DNA from: Dysidea avara
Lineage: Eukaryota > Porifera > Demospongiae > Dictyoceratida > Dysideidae
Length of the DNA: 64,000 nucleotides
Assembly (NCBI RefSeq): GCF_963678975.1
Contig: NC_089279.1
Location: forward strand, 33,072,660 to 33,136,659
Reading direction: 5' to 3'
Shown here: positions 61,501 to 64,000 of the stretch, piece by piece
How the letters are laid out: each line of letters begins with the position of its first letter
Numbering within the stretch: position 1 is the first letter of the stretch
Translations under genes and position numbers: made by a program
The notes under the pieces: model-generated
Seen by the model: the letters and a program-made list of their open reading frames with translations, nothing else
Databases searched by the model: none
Told to the model about the DNA's origin: nothing

Positions 61501-62152
61501 TGCAATACTAACATCTCAGTGTATGTTATGTGAGTATTCGTGTATGTTGAATACCTGCACAAGTGTTGTAAAACTCATTGTTGCTATTGTCCATCTGATT
61601 TAAAAGATTGAGATTTGTGGTCCGTAATTCCCTCTCAGTGCCACTGAGTACCAAACTGAATTCTGTGTCAGAGCAGTTGTCAGCAGCTGATTGCACTGAA
61701 CCAGAGTGACACTCAAGTCGTCTTACAAGTTCACTACATGTTCAAGATGAATAATAACATATTATAGTGTGTACTATATACCTGGAGACTTCCTCAAAAG
61801 AGATTGTCAAAAATACTTGAGAACAATTAATAATGATATCATCCACTGCCCAAGCTGGACTAGCTACAGTGTTATGTTGTACCCACCGGAAATGCACATT
61901 ACTTGCTGTTTCATTTGATACAGTAAATTCTAGCTGTTCTAGTAGAATACTCTCTGTATACACAAAAGGACAAAATGTTATCTGTATCCCAATTTAGTAT
62001 ACAGTAAATTACCATTATATGAGCCGAGGGTAGTCCAGTCTATACCAGTCTTATATTGGAAATACACTGGATGTGTTAAACTGCTATCTACATGATCAGT
62101 GCCATTACAAAATTGTCCATCTTGAGAAATGTAAATGTTGAAATCTATTAAA
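19873..62152 (-). CDS. Adhesion GPCR with reelin-like, sushi, VWA, hormone-receptor, GAIN/GPS and 7TM domains (whole gene)
   Basis: A chain of minus-strand exons with GT-AG borders and compatible phases reads, N to C terminus: reelin-like repeat (62152-61555), sushi (61040-60852), VWA (59660-59079), sushi at 57490-57317, 56210-56034, 45487-45314, 43643-43467, 41200-41027, 32858-32685 and 32032-31856, a truncated sushi (25128-25033), hormone-receptor motif, GAIN/GPS and seven helices with a cytoplasmic tail ending at 19873. All extracellular modules use symmetric phase 1-1 junctions, so any subset splices in frame. Such receptors sit in the plasma membrane, self-cleave at the GPS and couple adhesion to G-protein signalling. 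The first exon and signal peptide are beyond the window or within 62153-64000. That all modules belong to one transcript is inferred from strand, order and phase; the 8-kb introns full of transposons could hide a gene boundary. Confidence 0.7.
21525..21622. repeat. (CA)n microsatellite
   Basis: CA tract with one AAC interruption, located 33 bp upstream (minus strand) of the TM5 exon at 21394-21491. A comparable (GT)n tract at 22507-22546 lies in the intron just 3' of the TM3 exon. Confidence 0.97.
23164..24522 (-). CDS. GAIN domain with GPS autoproteolysis site
   Basis: Exons 24394-24522, 24293-24341, 24157-24225, 23978-24098, 23777-23887, 23665-23731, 23473-23587, 23351-23421 and 23164-23293 join in phase. 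The C-terminal part is a classic GPS motif: CVFWNFT, a Trp in GGWD, then CNSTHLTSFAVLV. The cleavage tripeptide H-L-T is intact, so self-cleavage between Leu and Thr is expected from family knowledge. The preceding exons encode helical and beta segments typical of the GAIN subdomains (PGMAHKIQTELAKLVTPGSY; SYIGVENDAAIIIP). It connects directly to the TM1 exon through SKEEATALK. Confidence 0.92.
24599..24979 (-). CDS. Hormone-receptor motif (HRM) exons
   Basis: Two exons, 24881-24979 and 24599-24690. The first gives CQAETDKEFGIEWPGAIRNK and CCPNGTG, the second GCASRLCNSSGKWEVANVKK followed by C. This matches the HRM pattern W-P-x(n)-G/K-x(n)-C-P-x-G then A-x-R-x-C-x(n)-G-x-W-x(n)-N-x(n)-C that precedes GAIN in many adhesion GPCRs. 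Phases fit both the truncated sushi exon upstream and the GAIN exon downstream. Confidence 0.82.
25033..25128 (-). pseudogene. Truncated a-type sushi exon
   Basis: The first 30 or so codons match the a-type sushi exons, but the Cys of IDCTG is Tyr, the Cys of FSCDQG is Ser, and the match stops after FSSDP. The sequence then meets an apparent donor (GTAAGTTA) 96 bp from the acceptor. The length is a multiple of three and both ends are phase 1, so if spliced it would not disrupt the frame, but it could not fold as a sushi domain. Confidence 0.75.
26325..28118. mobile_element. TIR element with nested MITE
   Basis: The left end CAGTGGCGTAGTCAGG is inverted at the right (GTAGTTACGCCATTG). TATATT flanks both sides (26319-26324, 28119-28124), a 6-bp target duplication. 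No transposase is recognised. The element at 26837-27687 is inserted in it. The inside also carries CTCTATTAGAG motifs at 27400-27447. Confidence 0.8.
26837..27687. mobile_element. CAGGGGTGGATCTAGG-type MITE (851 bp, nested)
   Basis: The left end CAGGGGTGGATCTAGG is inverted at the right (CCGGATCTGCCCCTG). The flanks are TGCAT on both sides (26832-26836 and 27688-27692). It contains a 22-bp poly-C run near 27652-27674 and the GGGGGCATGCCCCCCC word common to this family. Non-coding. Confidence 0.87.
28164..30481. mobile_element. DNA element with about 0.7-kb inverted arms
   Basis: Arms of roughly 28164-28905 and 29772-30481 are inverted copies at well over 90% identity by eye. Termini are GGGTCATTCCATGTCAAATC and its inverse (GGCCTATTCC at the other end), flanked by TTA at 28161-28163 and 30482-30484. 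The 0.87-kb centre holds no recognisable transposase. The mirrored 74-codon frames in the arms (28558-28782 plus, 29863-30087 minus) are kept because the arms are alike, not because they are known genes. It sits in an intron of the receptor gene. Confidence 0.85.
31434..32032. repeat. Ancestral-type b-sushi unit without MITE
   Basis: From the (TG)n tract (about 31545-31640) through CATCCATGCAATGCATGTACG to GTATAGAAATATGAGTTG and the b-type sushi exon, this matches 42190-43643. It lacks both the (GTAT)n expansion and the 650-bp MITE, so it preserves the arrangement before those insertions. Confidence 0.85.
31856..32032 (-). CDS. Sushi domain exon (b-type), receptor gene
   Basis: A 177-bp phase 1-1 exon, acceptor TTTTGTAG, donor GTAGTAAC. 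It encodes SCQQLATAPNNGMIDCTGN, CTFSCDQGYELNGSE, TCRSDKIWSGTEAMC, with four Cys and the Trp of a CCP module. It is the most divergent b-type copy, in line with being the oldest of the three b copies (others 43467-43643, 56034-56210). Confidence 0.88.
32685..32858 (-). CDS. Sushi domain exon (a-type), receptor gene
   Basis: A 174-bp phase 1-1 exon encoding SCPSLAAPNNGMIDCTGN through NTTWNGTDVMCTPG, with the full CCP cysteine set. The gypsy element at 32894-40045 is inserted 35 bp upstream of its 3' splice site (on the minus strand). Confidence 0.9.
33111..33621 (+). pseudogene. gypsy gag, 5' part
   Basis: Gag-like frames begin near 33111 with a capsid-like WNQFKRDWLYYETA segment and continue through GKSLDHYLTAIIKQADWC and LIRDRLVSGILNDQVRETL, which fit the retrotransposon gag fold. 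There is a stop at 33361 and an exact 23-bp tandem duplication at 33485-33530 that breaks the frame. The TIR element at 33622 interrupts the codons for ITLDKATK; gag resumes at 36602. Confidence 0.8.
33622..36601 (+). mobile_element. TIR element of unassigned superfamily nested in gypsy gag
   Basis: Terminal inverted repeats of about 270 bp (33622-33890 and 36330-36601) share GGACCTGGCTT, GCACTTAATTTAGGAGAGG, TTTGACCCCAAGGAATAAG and a palindrome-prone tract around GGGGCGAAAT. CTT flanks both ends (33619-33621 and 36602-36604); removing the element and one CTT restores the gag frame ITLDKATK, which fixes the boundaries. Inside is one decayed plus-strand gene (34309-36257). The superfamily is not one I can name. 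Confidence 0.82.
34309..36257 (+). pseudogene. Transposon-borne protein: zinc modules, acidic nuclease-like core, Cys-rich tail
   Basis: Three blocks are visible. 34309-34950 encodes two C-x2-C...H-x(4-5)-C zinc-binding modules (CILCQKKK..HASSCYRSF; CIFCGA..YHDYCCKAY). A frameshift near 34945 leads into 34940-35236 (SNRSVKQLIIELYGDAVCF, YPSNKRKSQMV). After a rearranged junction, 35279-36130 carries conserved acidic motifs HEEADDRM (residues 60-67 of that frame), SSGDTDVFV (88-96) and ALTGCDITS (148-156). Their order (E-x2-D-D, D-x-D, G-x-D) resembles PIN/FEN-like nucleases; this is inference. 36131-36257 in another frame ends with a CxC-rich tail (CTCGKCARKNGCCC, CCKYCKCKGG). I recognise the overall type as a widespread uncharacterised protein of marine invertebrate genomes. 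At least two frame breaks and an internal deletion make it non-functional. Confidence 0.7.
36602..39810 (+). pseudogene. gypsy gag 3' part and pol
   Basis: Order as in Ty3/gypsy: gag end with CCHC-like knuckles (CHYCGRRHAFRKEACP at about 36737-36790; a second Cys cluster to 36850), aspartic protease with DTGAS (about 36988), reverse transcriptase (IYLDPQHLNKAI at about 37560; MPFGISSAPEVWQQ at 37768; KVIADDFLI carrying the DD pair at about 37850), RNase H (LHCDASEGGLGYVL at about 38290; TDHKPL at about 38480), zinc-binding integrase N-terminus and catalytic core with ATDLF, VVSDNGPAYASEEF and GKAESVVK (39120-39415), then the C-terminal part to about 39810. In-frame stops occur in RT, RNase H and integrase. 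Confidence 0.88.
41027..41200 (-). CDS. Sushi domain exon (a-type), receptor gene
   Basis: A 174-bp phase 1-1 exon with acceptor TTCTCAG and donor GTATGT, encoding SCPSLTAPNNGMIDCTGN, CTFSCDQGYELSSSE, TCQSNTTWNGTDVMC. All CCP cysteines are present. The 3' flank is followed by about 1 kb of unit sequence leading to the (GTAT)n array at 42300. Confidence 0.9.
42190..42632. repeat. (GT)n/(GTAT)n microsatellite, copy B
   Basis: The longest (GTAT)n array in the window, essentially pure from about 42340 to 42570. Expanded relative to copy A. Confidence 0.97.
42641..43291. mobile_element. CAGGGGCGTAGCCAGG-type MITE, copy B
   Basis: Orthologue within the duplication of the MITE at 3309-3959, 651 bp, same ends, CATGT target duplications (42636-42640 and 43292-43296). 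Confidence 0.87.
43467..43643 (-). CDS. Sushi domain exon (b-type), receptor gene
   Basis: A 177-bp phase 1-1 exon, TTTTGTAG acceptor, GTAATG donor, encoding SCQQFTTAPNNGIINCTGN, CTFSCNQGYELSGSE, TCQSNKFWNGTKAMC. The whole exon and its flanks (about 330 bp) are missing from copy A near 4085. Confidence 0.9.
44050..44690. repeat. Unit spacer with old interspersed repeat
   Basis: Duplicated at 56610-57255. It contains segments such as AAAGTTTCAGCCTT and AACTCGATTTGTACAGC that reappear diverged at 60210-60330, so it is probably an ancient transposon fragment. No coding sequence. Confidence 0.6.
44697..45262. mobile_element. pogo/Tc1-like MITE at a TA site (566 bp)
   Basis: The left end CAGTGGAACCTATGTTACGG is inverted at the right end (GACAGGTTCCACTG). 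The interior repeats ACGGTCAC/AACGGCCA words. TA flanks both ends (44695-44696, 45263-45264). The sister copy at 57264-57275 reads GAGTGTATTTGC with a single TA and no element. That is an exact empty site. Confidence 0.95.
45314..45487 (-). CDS. Sushi domain exon (a-type), receptor gene
   Basis: A 174-bp phase 1-1 exon: SCPSLTAPNNGMIDCTGN, CTFSCDHGYELSGSK, TCQSDQTWNGTDVMC. It groups with 57317-57490 (shared CDHGYELSGSKTL). Confidence 0.9.
46515..46844. repeat. (GT)n/(GTAT)n microsatellite, copy C
   Basis: Third copy of the unit microsatellite. It ends abruptly at 46844 where the foldback element begins. Confidence 0.97.
47218..48573 (+). CDS. Harbinger DDE transposase (HARBI1-like)
   Basis: Two exons, 47218-47438 and 47526-48573, spliced GT-AG with an Arg codon split across the junction. 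Product 422 residues with no internal stop. The basic N-terminus (RRARLRARRAKKRL, about residues 18-31) precedes a helix-turn-helix-like region (TISHLFGVARSSVCEIVHET) and the DDE_4 nuclease core: Asp 207 in GAVDGCHV, Asp 295 in GDSAYPL, Glu 333 in VVENTFGRLKARWR. Family knowledge: this nuclease cuts and joins transposon ends at TWA targets and needs the Myb-like partner for nuclear import and end binding. The start was chosen because upstream in-frame ATG codons lie in the subterminal region; 47176 is an alternative. Confidence 0.93.
48764..49609 (-). CDS. Harbinger Myb/SANT-like DNA-binding protein
   Basis: Single-exon frame of 281 residues. Residues 4-95 form a Myb/SANT-like domain (Myb_DNA-bind_4 type): FWSKEETLKLISIWGD, then RNRDVYTKIANELADAGY, QCRDKMKKLRGEYKKVKD and PEWDYFDAIDGVIG with the spaced aromatics. 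A Ser/Thr/Pro-rich linker follows, then a basic patch (RKRKKSKY, possible nuclear signal) and a long Glu/Met-rich coiled coil (about 195-250). In characterised Harbingers the partner binds subterminal motifs and recruits the transposase. Convergent with the transposase gene, 190 bp between stop codons. Confidence 0.9.
   Translation of the reverse strand: MATFWSKEETLKLISIWGDASIQEQLEGCRRNRDVYTKIANELADAGYTRSMDQCRDKMKKLRGEYKKVKDKRKETGQGRYPEWDYFDAIDGVIGHKPATQPPVVVDSSLNDPIARMDDTIPDTFDQSSSYDSTQFNDNDESQAVSDTTDPITLVPSASSETSETPAGNSTTPPEKEAVNNTRKRKKSKYDVTGDLLDKFISMQEKSDKMMMELENKRAKMEERQMELEAQMRRDEQNFQLQMMNVLTRGNVNPHPSSFQLPYPSYPYPDPYDPDATQDGL
50679..50712. repeat. Perfect 13-bp-arm hairpin
   Basis: ACACCGTAAATTC and its inverse GAATTTACGGTGT separated by 8 bases, followed within 10 bp by a CTATTAGAGTA motif. 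It resembles the tip of a small foldback. Confidence 0.9.
50921..51290 (+). pseudogene. Tandem tyrosine-recombinase C-terminal fragments
   Basis: Two direct copies (50921-51094 and 51095-51290) contain GTCACAACTTCAGGATT(A/G)GAGC, encoding HNFRIGA, then MEDSIIKTWG in the second copy. This matches the H-x-FRIGAAT...GxxDxxIKxLGRW box of tyrosine recombinases found in DIRS-like and related elements. Both copies are frame-broken, and no catalytic Tyr context or other domain of the recombinase remains. Confidence 0.55.
52016..52301 (+). CDS. Possible 5' coding exon of plus-strand gene, unrecognised
   Basis: An open plus-strand frame from 52016 contains a 27-bp tandem repeat (MLKGNSFHH/MLKGNSFQ at 52115-52168), a hydrophobic stretch (LVKLLVYSLLGSMGTSMII) and ends ILIFQ at a CCAG|GTCAGTTT donor. 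The donor matches those of the micro-exon array that follows, which suggests one transcript, but no protein family is recognised. Confidence 0.3.
52290..53900 (+). repeat. Array of duplicated micro-exon-like units
   Basis: At least seven copies of a (T/G)CAG|GTCAGT donor-like word occur (about 52299, 52734, 53053, 53143, 53231, 53323, 53825). A unit at 52809-53120 is duplicated at 53570-53890. Each unit contains a 65-bp segment between TTAATTCAG and GTTCCAG|GTCAGT (52989-53053 and 53761-53825). Between the two, three of the changed codons in the frame ACWIVSSDIET are synonymous and one is replaced. Another pair is 52725-52800 and 53133-53208. Either a gene with tandemly duplicated tiny exons or a satellite-like repeat. 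Confidence 0.5.
53960..54940. other. Spacer, nothing recognised
   Basis: No convincing exon. At 54866-54935 the word GGCCGCGCG occurs twice in inverted surroundings (CTCACAGTGGTGGCCGCGCG ... CTACTGTGAG) just before the (GTAT)n array, with CTTTGTAGTTTCTTGG resembling the foldback-element end at 50490. It may mark the junction of the inserted DNA that separates copies C and D. Confidence 0.4.
54942..55190. repeat. (GTAT)n microsatellite, copy D
   Basis: Fourth copy of the unit microsatellite, starting directly at the end of the unrelated spacer. Confidence 0.97.
55208..55857. mobile_element. CAGGGG..AGCCAGG-type MITE, copy D
   Basis: A 650-bp copy of the element at 3309 and 42641, in the same position relative to the (GTAT)n array and b-type sushi exon. 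CATGT flanks both sides (55203-55207, 55858-55862). Confidence 0.87.
56034..56210 (-). CDS. Sushi domain exon (b-type), receptor gene
   Basis: A 177-bp phase 1-1 exon almost identical to 43467-43643 (SCQQFTTAPNNGMINCTGN, CNQGYELSGSEKRTCQ, FWNGTKAMC). Confidence 0.9.
57317..57490 (-). CDS. Sushi domain exon (a-type), receptor gene
   Basis: A 174-bp phase 1-1 exon nearly identical to 45314-45487 (CDHGYELSGSKTLICQ, TWNGTDVMC). It is the first a-type exon after the VWA exon in transcript order. Confidence 0.9.
57500..59078. other. Intron with interspersed repeats
   Basis: Contains CTCTATTAGAG motifs at about 57812, 58460 and 58562 and the inverted relative (about 58380-58700) of the repeat at 16270-16550. 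No exon recognised. Confidence 0.6.
59079..59660 (-). CDS. VWA domain exon, receptor gene
   Basis: A single 582-bp phase 1-1 exon encoding a complete von Willebrand factor A domain: YDVVFVLDISVSI with the DxSxS metal site (MIDAS), GLMYFAGNARVVFDL, a TKYIPILHLLNAT segment supplying the MIDAS Thr region, IAIILTEGKS (usual T-D-G is T-E-G), QLYQLFAVGIGNVDQDQL and LEKNLSQQLCK. VWA domains bind ligands or collagen through a divalent cation. The D-to-E change in the third MIDAS loop is notable but may be tolerated. It sits between the first sushi exon and the sushi array. Confidence 0.92.
59819..60099. mobile_element. CAGGGGCAGAT-type MITE (281 bp)
   Basis: Ends CAGGGGCAGATACAGAC and the inverse GGATCTGCCTCTG, flanked by GTCAG (59814-59818 and 60100-60104). 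The interior matches 18090-18250 and includes GACTGCTCTATTAGAGTATC. Confidence 0.87.
60852..61040 (-). CDS. Sushi domain exon (distinct type), receptor gene
   Basis: A 189-bp phase 1-1 exon: TCPPLTAPGNGTMNCSSSDD, YVGDICTYTCDNGFVLND, RKCQNDGSWNSTEPFC. It is diverged from the a and b exons and lies 5' of the VWA exon, so it is not part of the recent array. Confidence 0.9.
61555..62152 (-). CDS. Reelin-like repeat, three exons (receptor gene)
   Basis: Exons 62013-62152, 61782-61953 and 61555-61733 (140, 172, 179 bp) with GT-AG borders, encoding IDFNIYISQDGQFC, WTTLGSYNG, VHFRWVQHNT, SPAWAVDDIIINC and a linker LECHSGSVQSAADNCSD that leads in phase into the sushi exon at 60852-61040. Lengths match the left paralogue exactly. 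The 5' exon encoding the beginning of the repeat is not seen. Confidence 0.8.
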
Positions 62153-62724
62153 CTAGACAGGTACATATATGGAACACTGTACATGCATGATAGTCTCTAA
62201 ATTCATCTATGTAACTGTGTAAATATTACATGTTTCAAGTTAAAGAGTCATTGCATGATGGATTGAGATGTTTGTGGTAGTAAACTTAATGAACCATGCA
62301 TACAACATGAACACACATCATTAGTTGTAACAACAACAGTTTACTCAAAGCAGCCAATGATATTCATACAGGATGTCATAGATACTTCCTTACTGAGAAG
62401 CAACCTATCAAGGAATTGTAATATTATTGGTGACCACTAAACAATGGATGAATGGTGACACATTTCAACATGTCTGCGCTTAGGAGTAGACTTGAGAACA
62501 TACCTATAGGGAAACCCAGAAACCCTCCTTTACAACCTATTATATATGCATACCCAACTCTCAGTATCATACACACTTCGAGCAAATGGATAGCTACATG
62601 CTTCAATCTGTATTGCATACACTAAACTTTTATGCAGTAGCTTTAATGACAACCACAAATGTCTATATGTCATAAAATATATTATCAGCAATGTTTCCTT
62701 TCCACACACTGCCCAAATAAGTAT

Positions 62725-63535
62725 ACTTAAACCCTAGTGCGTGGGAGTATCAAAGCGCCGCGCTGGGTTATAACTACCATACAGCTAGACAGAGCGGCGC
62801 TGCTACTGTACGATATATTAGTTATCACCCAGTGATAACTAACTTATCACCCTGTTGCGGAGCCACTCAGTCTCTTTCGTGACATCATAATAACCGCGAA
62901 TGGCATTGTTTACCAATGGAACAAAGAGCCAAATAAGGAAATATTGATACAAGACACACCAATACAGCACTTAAAACTACCTAAATCTTACAAGAACACT
63001 GTTAATCCTTTACACAATAACACTACAAGTTACCAATACGATAATTTAACAAATGTCAAGAATAGTACGTGACGATTTTCACTCCAGCAATCACTCCCAA
63101 CAGTCACTATGGTGAAGAACTAACTTCCTCTAGCTTCATCGTTCTATCTTGGACTATGGTAGCCATTTGTTGGTCTTTATTTTTCTCTTGCACACCACGC
63201 GACACCACTATACCAATTTCTGACGAAGGCGAATCGTACCTGGAACCGCTGCTTCATAACACCGCCCTTCGCTACAGTTTAGTAGGCAGTATGTAAGGAC
63301 TCTCTAGTAGAATCTCCACACAATTCGGACGAAATCTTGAGCACAGTGACAGGAACTCAAACCGGAACTTAATTTACTACTTGTAAACTTCTGCGCACTG
63401 GGATATAAAACAGTTATATCCCGTATACTCGGATGATATCATTGTTATTACACTCGTCCTCGGCTCCGCCTCGGACTCGTGTAATAACAATGATATCACC
63501 CTCGTACCGGGATATAACTATAACTCATGACTTCA
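62725..63535. other. GC-richer inserted block with hairpins
   Basis: Absent from the left duplicate. It starts with paired GCGCCGC/GCGGCGC words and GTTATCACCC/GTGATAAC inversions, and ends with a strong hairpin 63435-63453 / 63479-63497 (GATATCATTGTTATTACAC and inverse, loop with CTCGGCTCCGCCTCGG), bracketed by GGGATATAA inversions. It could be a transposon, or it may contain the receptor's promoter region. No coding assignment. Confidence 0.6.
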
Positions 63536-63539
63536 CTAA

Positions 63540-64000
63540 CTTTTATATAGGATGTATGATGTGCTTGTGACAGCTGATCATATAATTCTTAGAAAATGAT
63601 TTTATGGTTTGATGAGTATCATAATATAATCATAGACTTTGGAGGATAAGCTGGTAGCATTTCAACTATTTCTCTTTGTCATAGTTGATAGATTTTATGT
63701 GTCTAGCTATTTACGTATGCTATAAAAAACAAGTACACAAAAAATTGGAATTTTCAACTAGAGTAGTGAGCATAGCACATCTACAAAAAGTACTGAAACA
63801 AGTTGGAGTAGTGCATGATATCAAATCACAGTAAAACAATGAGAAGTGCTATATCCCTGCTGTGTATTTCCATTATGATATCTTGAGCATGTACGGTAGG
63901 GATATAACACTCACTTATTATTGCTCTATCTAATGTAACAGCCTTCGTTAGCTGGAATTTGGCTGCCTTATATAAGGAGATGGGCGATAGATGACTTCAT
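63540..64000. other. Right edge, nothing recognised
   Basis: Duplicate flank to about 63730, then unique AT-rich sequence. No exon or repeat is recognised up to the window end. Confidence 0.5.

Larger units (their letters stand above)
61210..63730. repeat. Segmental duplication (partner 6350-8140)
   Basis: Same-orientation copy of the left reelin-like region including introns, GTCAGTCAGT-type microsatellite edges and upstream sequence. It differs by an inserted block at about 62725-63535. Confidence 0.8.

Noticed and set aside
63069..63296. 75-codon plus-strand frame with a hydrophobic stretch
   Set aside because: It lies in the inserted GC-richer block, without splice or family support, and is opposite to the host gene. 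Left unassigned.

Overview
The window is animal (metazoan) genomic DNA: AT-rich, intron-dense, full of microsatellites and DNA transposons. The host genes encode animal extracellular modules (sushi/CCP, VWA, reelin-like, SRCR, hormone-receptor motif, GAIN/GPS) attached to an adhesion-GPCR seven-helix domain. I infer a marine invertebrate, most likely a sponge (demosponge), because of the mosaic sushi/VWA/GPS receptor, the small introns and the TIR-MITE load. No ribosomal or mitochondrial marker is present to confirm this.

Layout. (1) 1-9.1 kb: an incomplete minus-strand paralogue of the receptor's extracellular part. It has a candidate signal-peptide exon at 8949-9025, three reelin-like exons at 6733-7330 and a sushi exon at 1667-1840. 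A plus-strand SRCR exon lies at 4988-5153. The first 4.39 kb is a segmental duplicate of 39348-44046 and starts inside a Ty3/gypsy integrase. (2) 9.3-16.2 kb: a minus-strand gene for a PLP enzyme of the cystathionine gamma-lyase / methionine gamma-lyase family. Eight exons are visible with consistent phases and the catalytic lysine; the N-terminal exon was not found. (3) 19.9-62.2 kb: one long minus-strand adhesion-GPCR gene. In 5' to 3' order it reads reelin-like, sushi, VWA, eight further sushi exons (the last truncated), hormone-receptor motif, GAIN/GPS, 7TM and a tail ending in a PDZ-ligand-like TDV. Every splice junction checked is GT-AG with matching phase. (4) Its introns hold most of the mobile DNA.

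The sushi array grew by tandem segmental duplication of a unit with two exon types, called here a (174 bp) and b (177 bp). Intervening sequence was copied with them: a (GTAT)n array, a 650-bp MITE and palindromes. Several transposons can be dated relative to these duplications because empty sites survive in sister copies.

Mobile elements with boundaries read from the sequence: a short-LTR Ty3/gypsy element (32894-40045) with a tRNA-Leu-type primer site; a 2.98-kb TIR element nested in its gag (33622-36601), carrying a decayed gene with zinc modules, an acidic nuclease-like core and a Cys-rich tail; an apparently intact PIF/Harbinger transposon with both genes (47065-49947) inside an 811-bp foldback element (46845-50541); a 566-bp pogo/Tc1-like MITE at a TA site (44697-45262); an element with about 0.7-kb inverted arms (28164-30481); several CAGGGGCGGATCCAGG-type MITEs with 5-6 bp target duplications; a tRNA-derived SINE; and tyrosine-recombinase remnants. 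A near-palindromic motif centred on CTCTATTAGAG recurs about twenty times.
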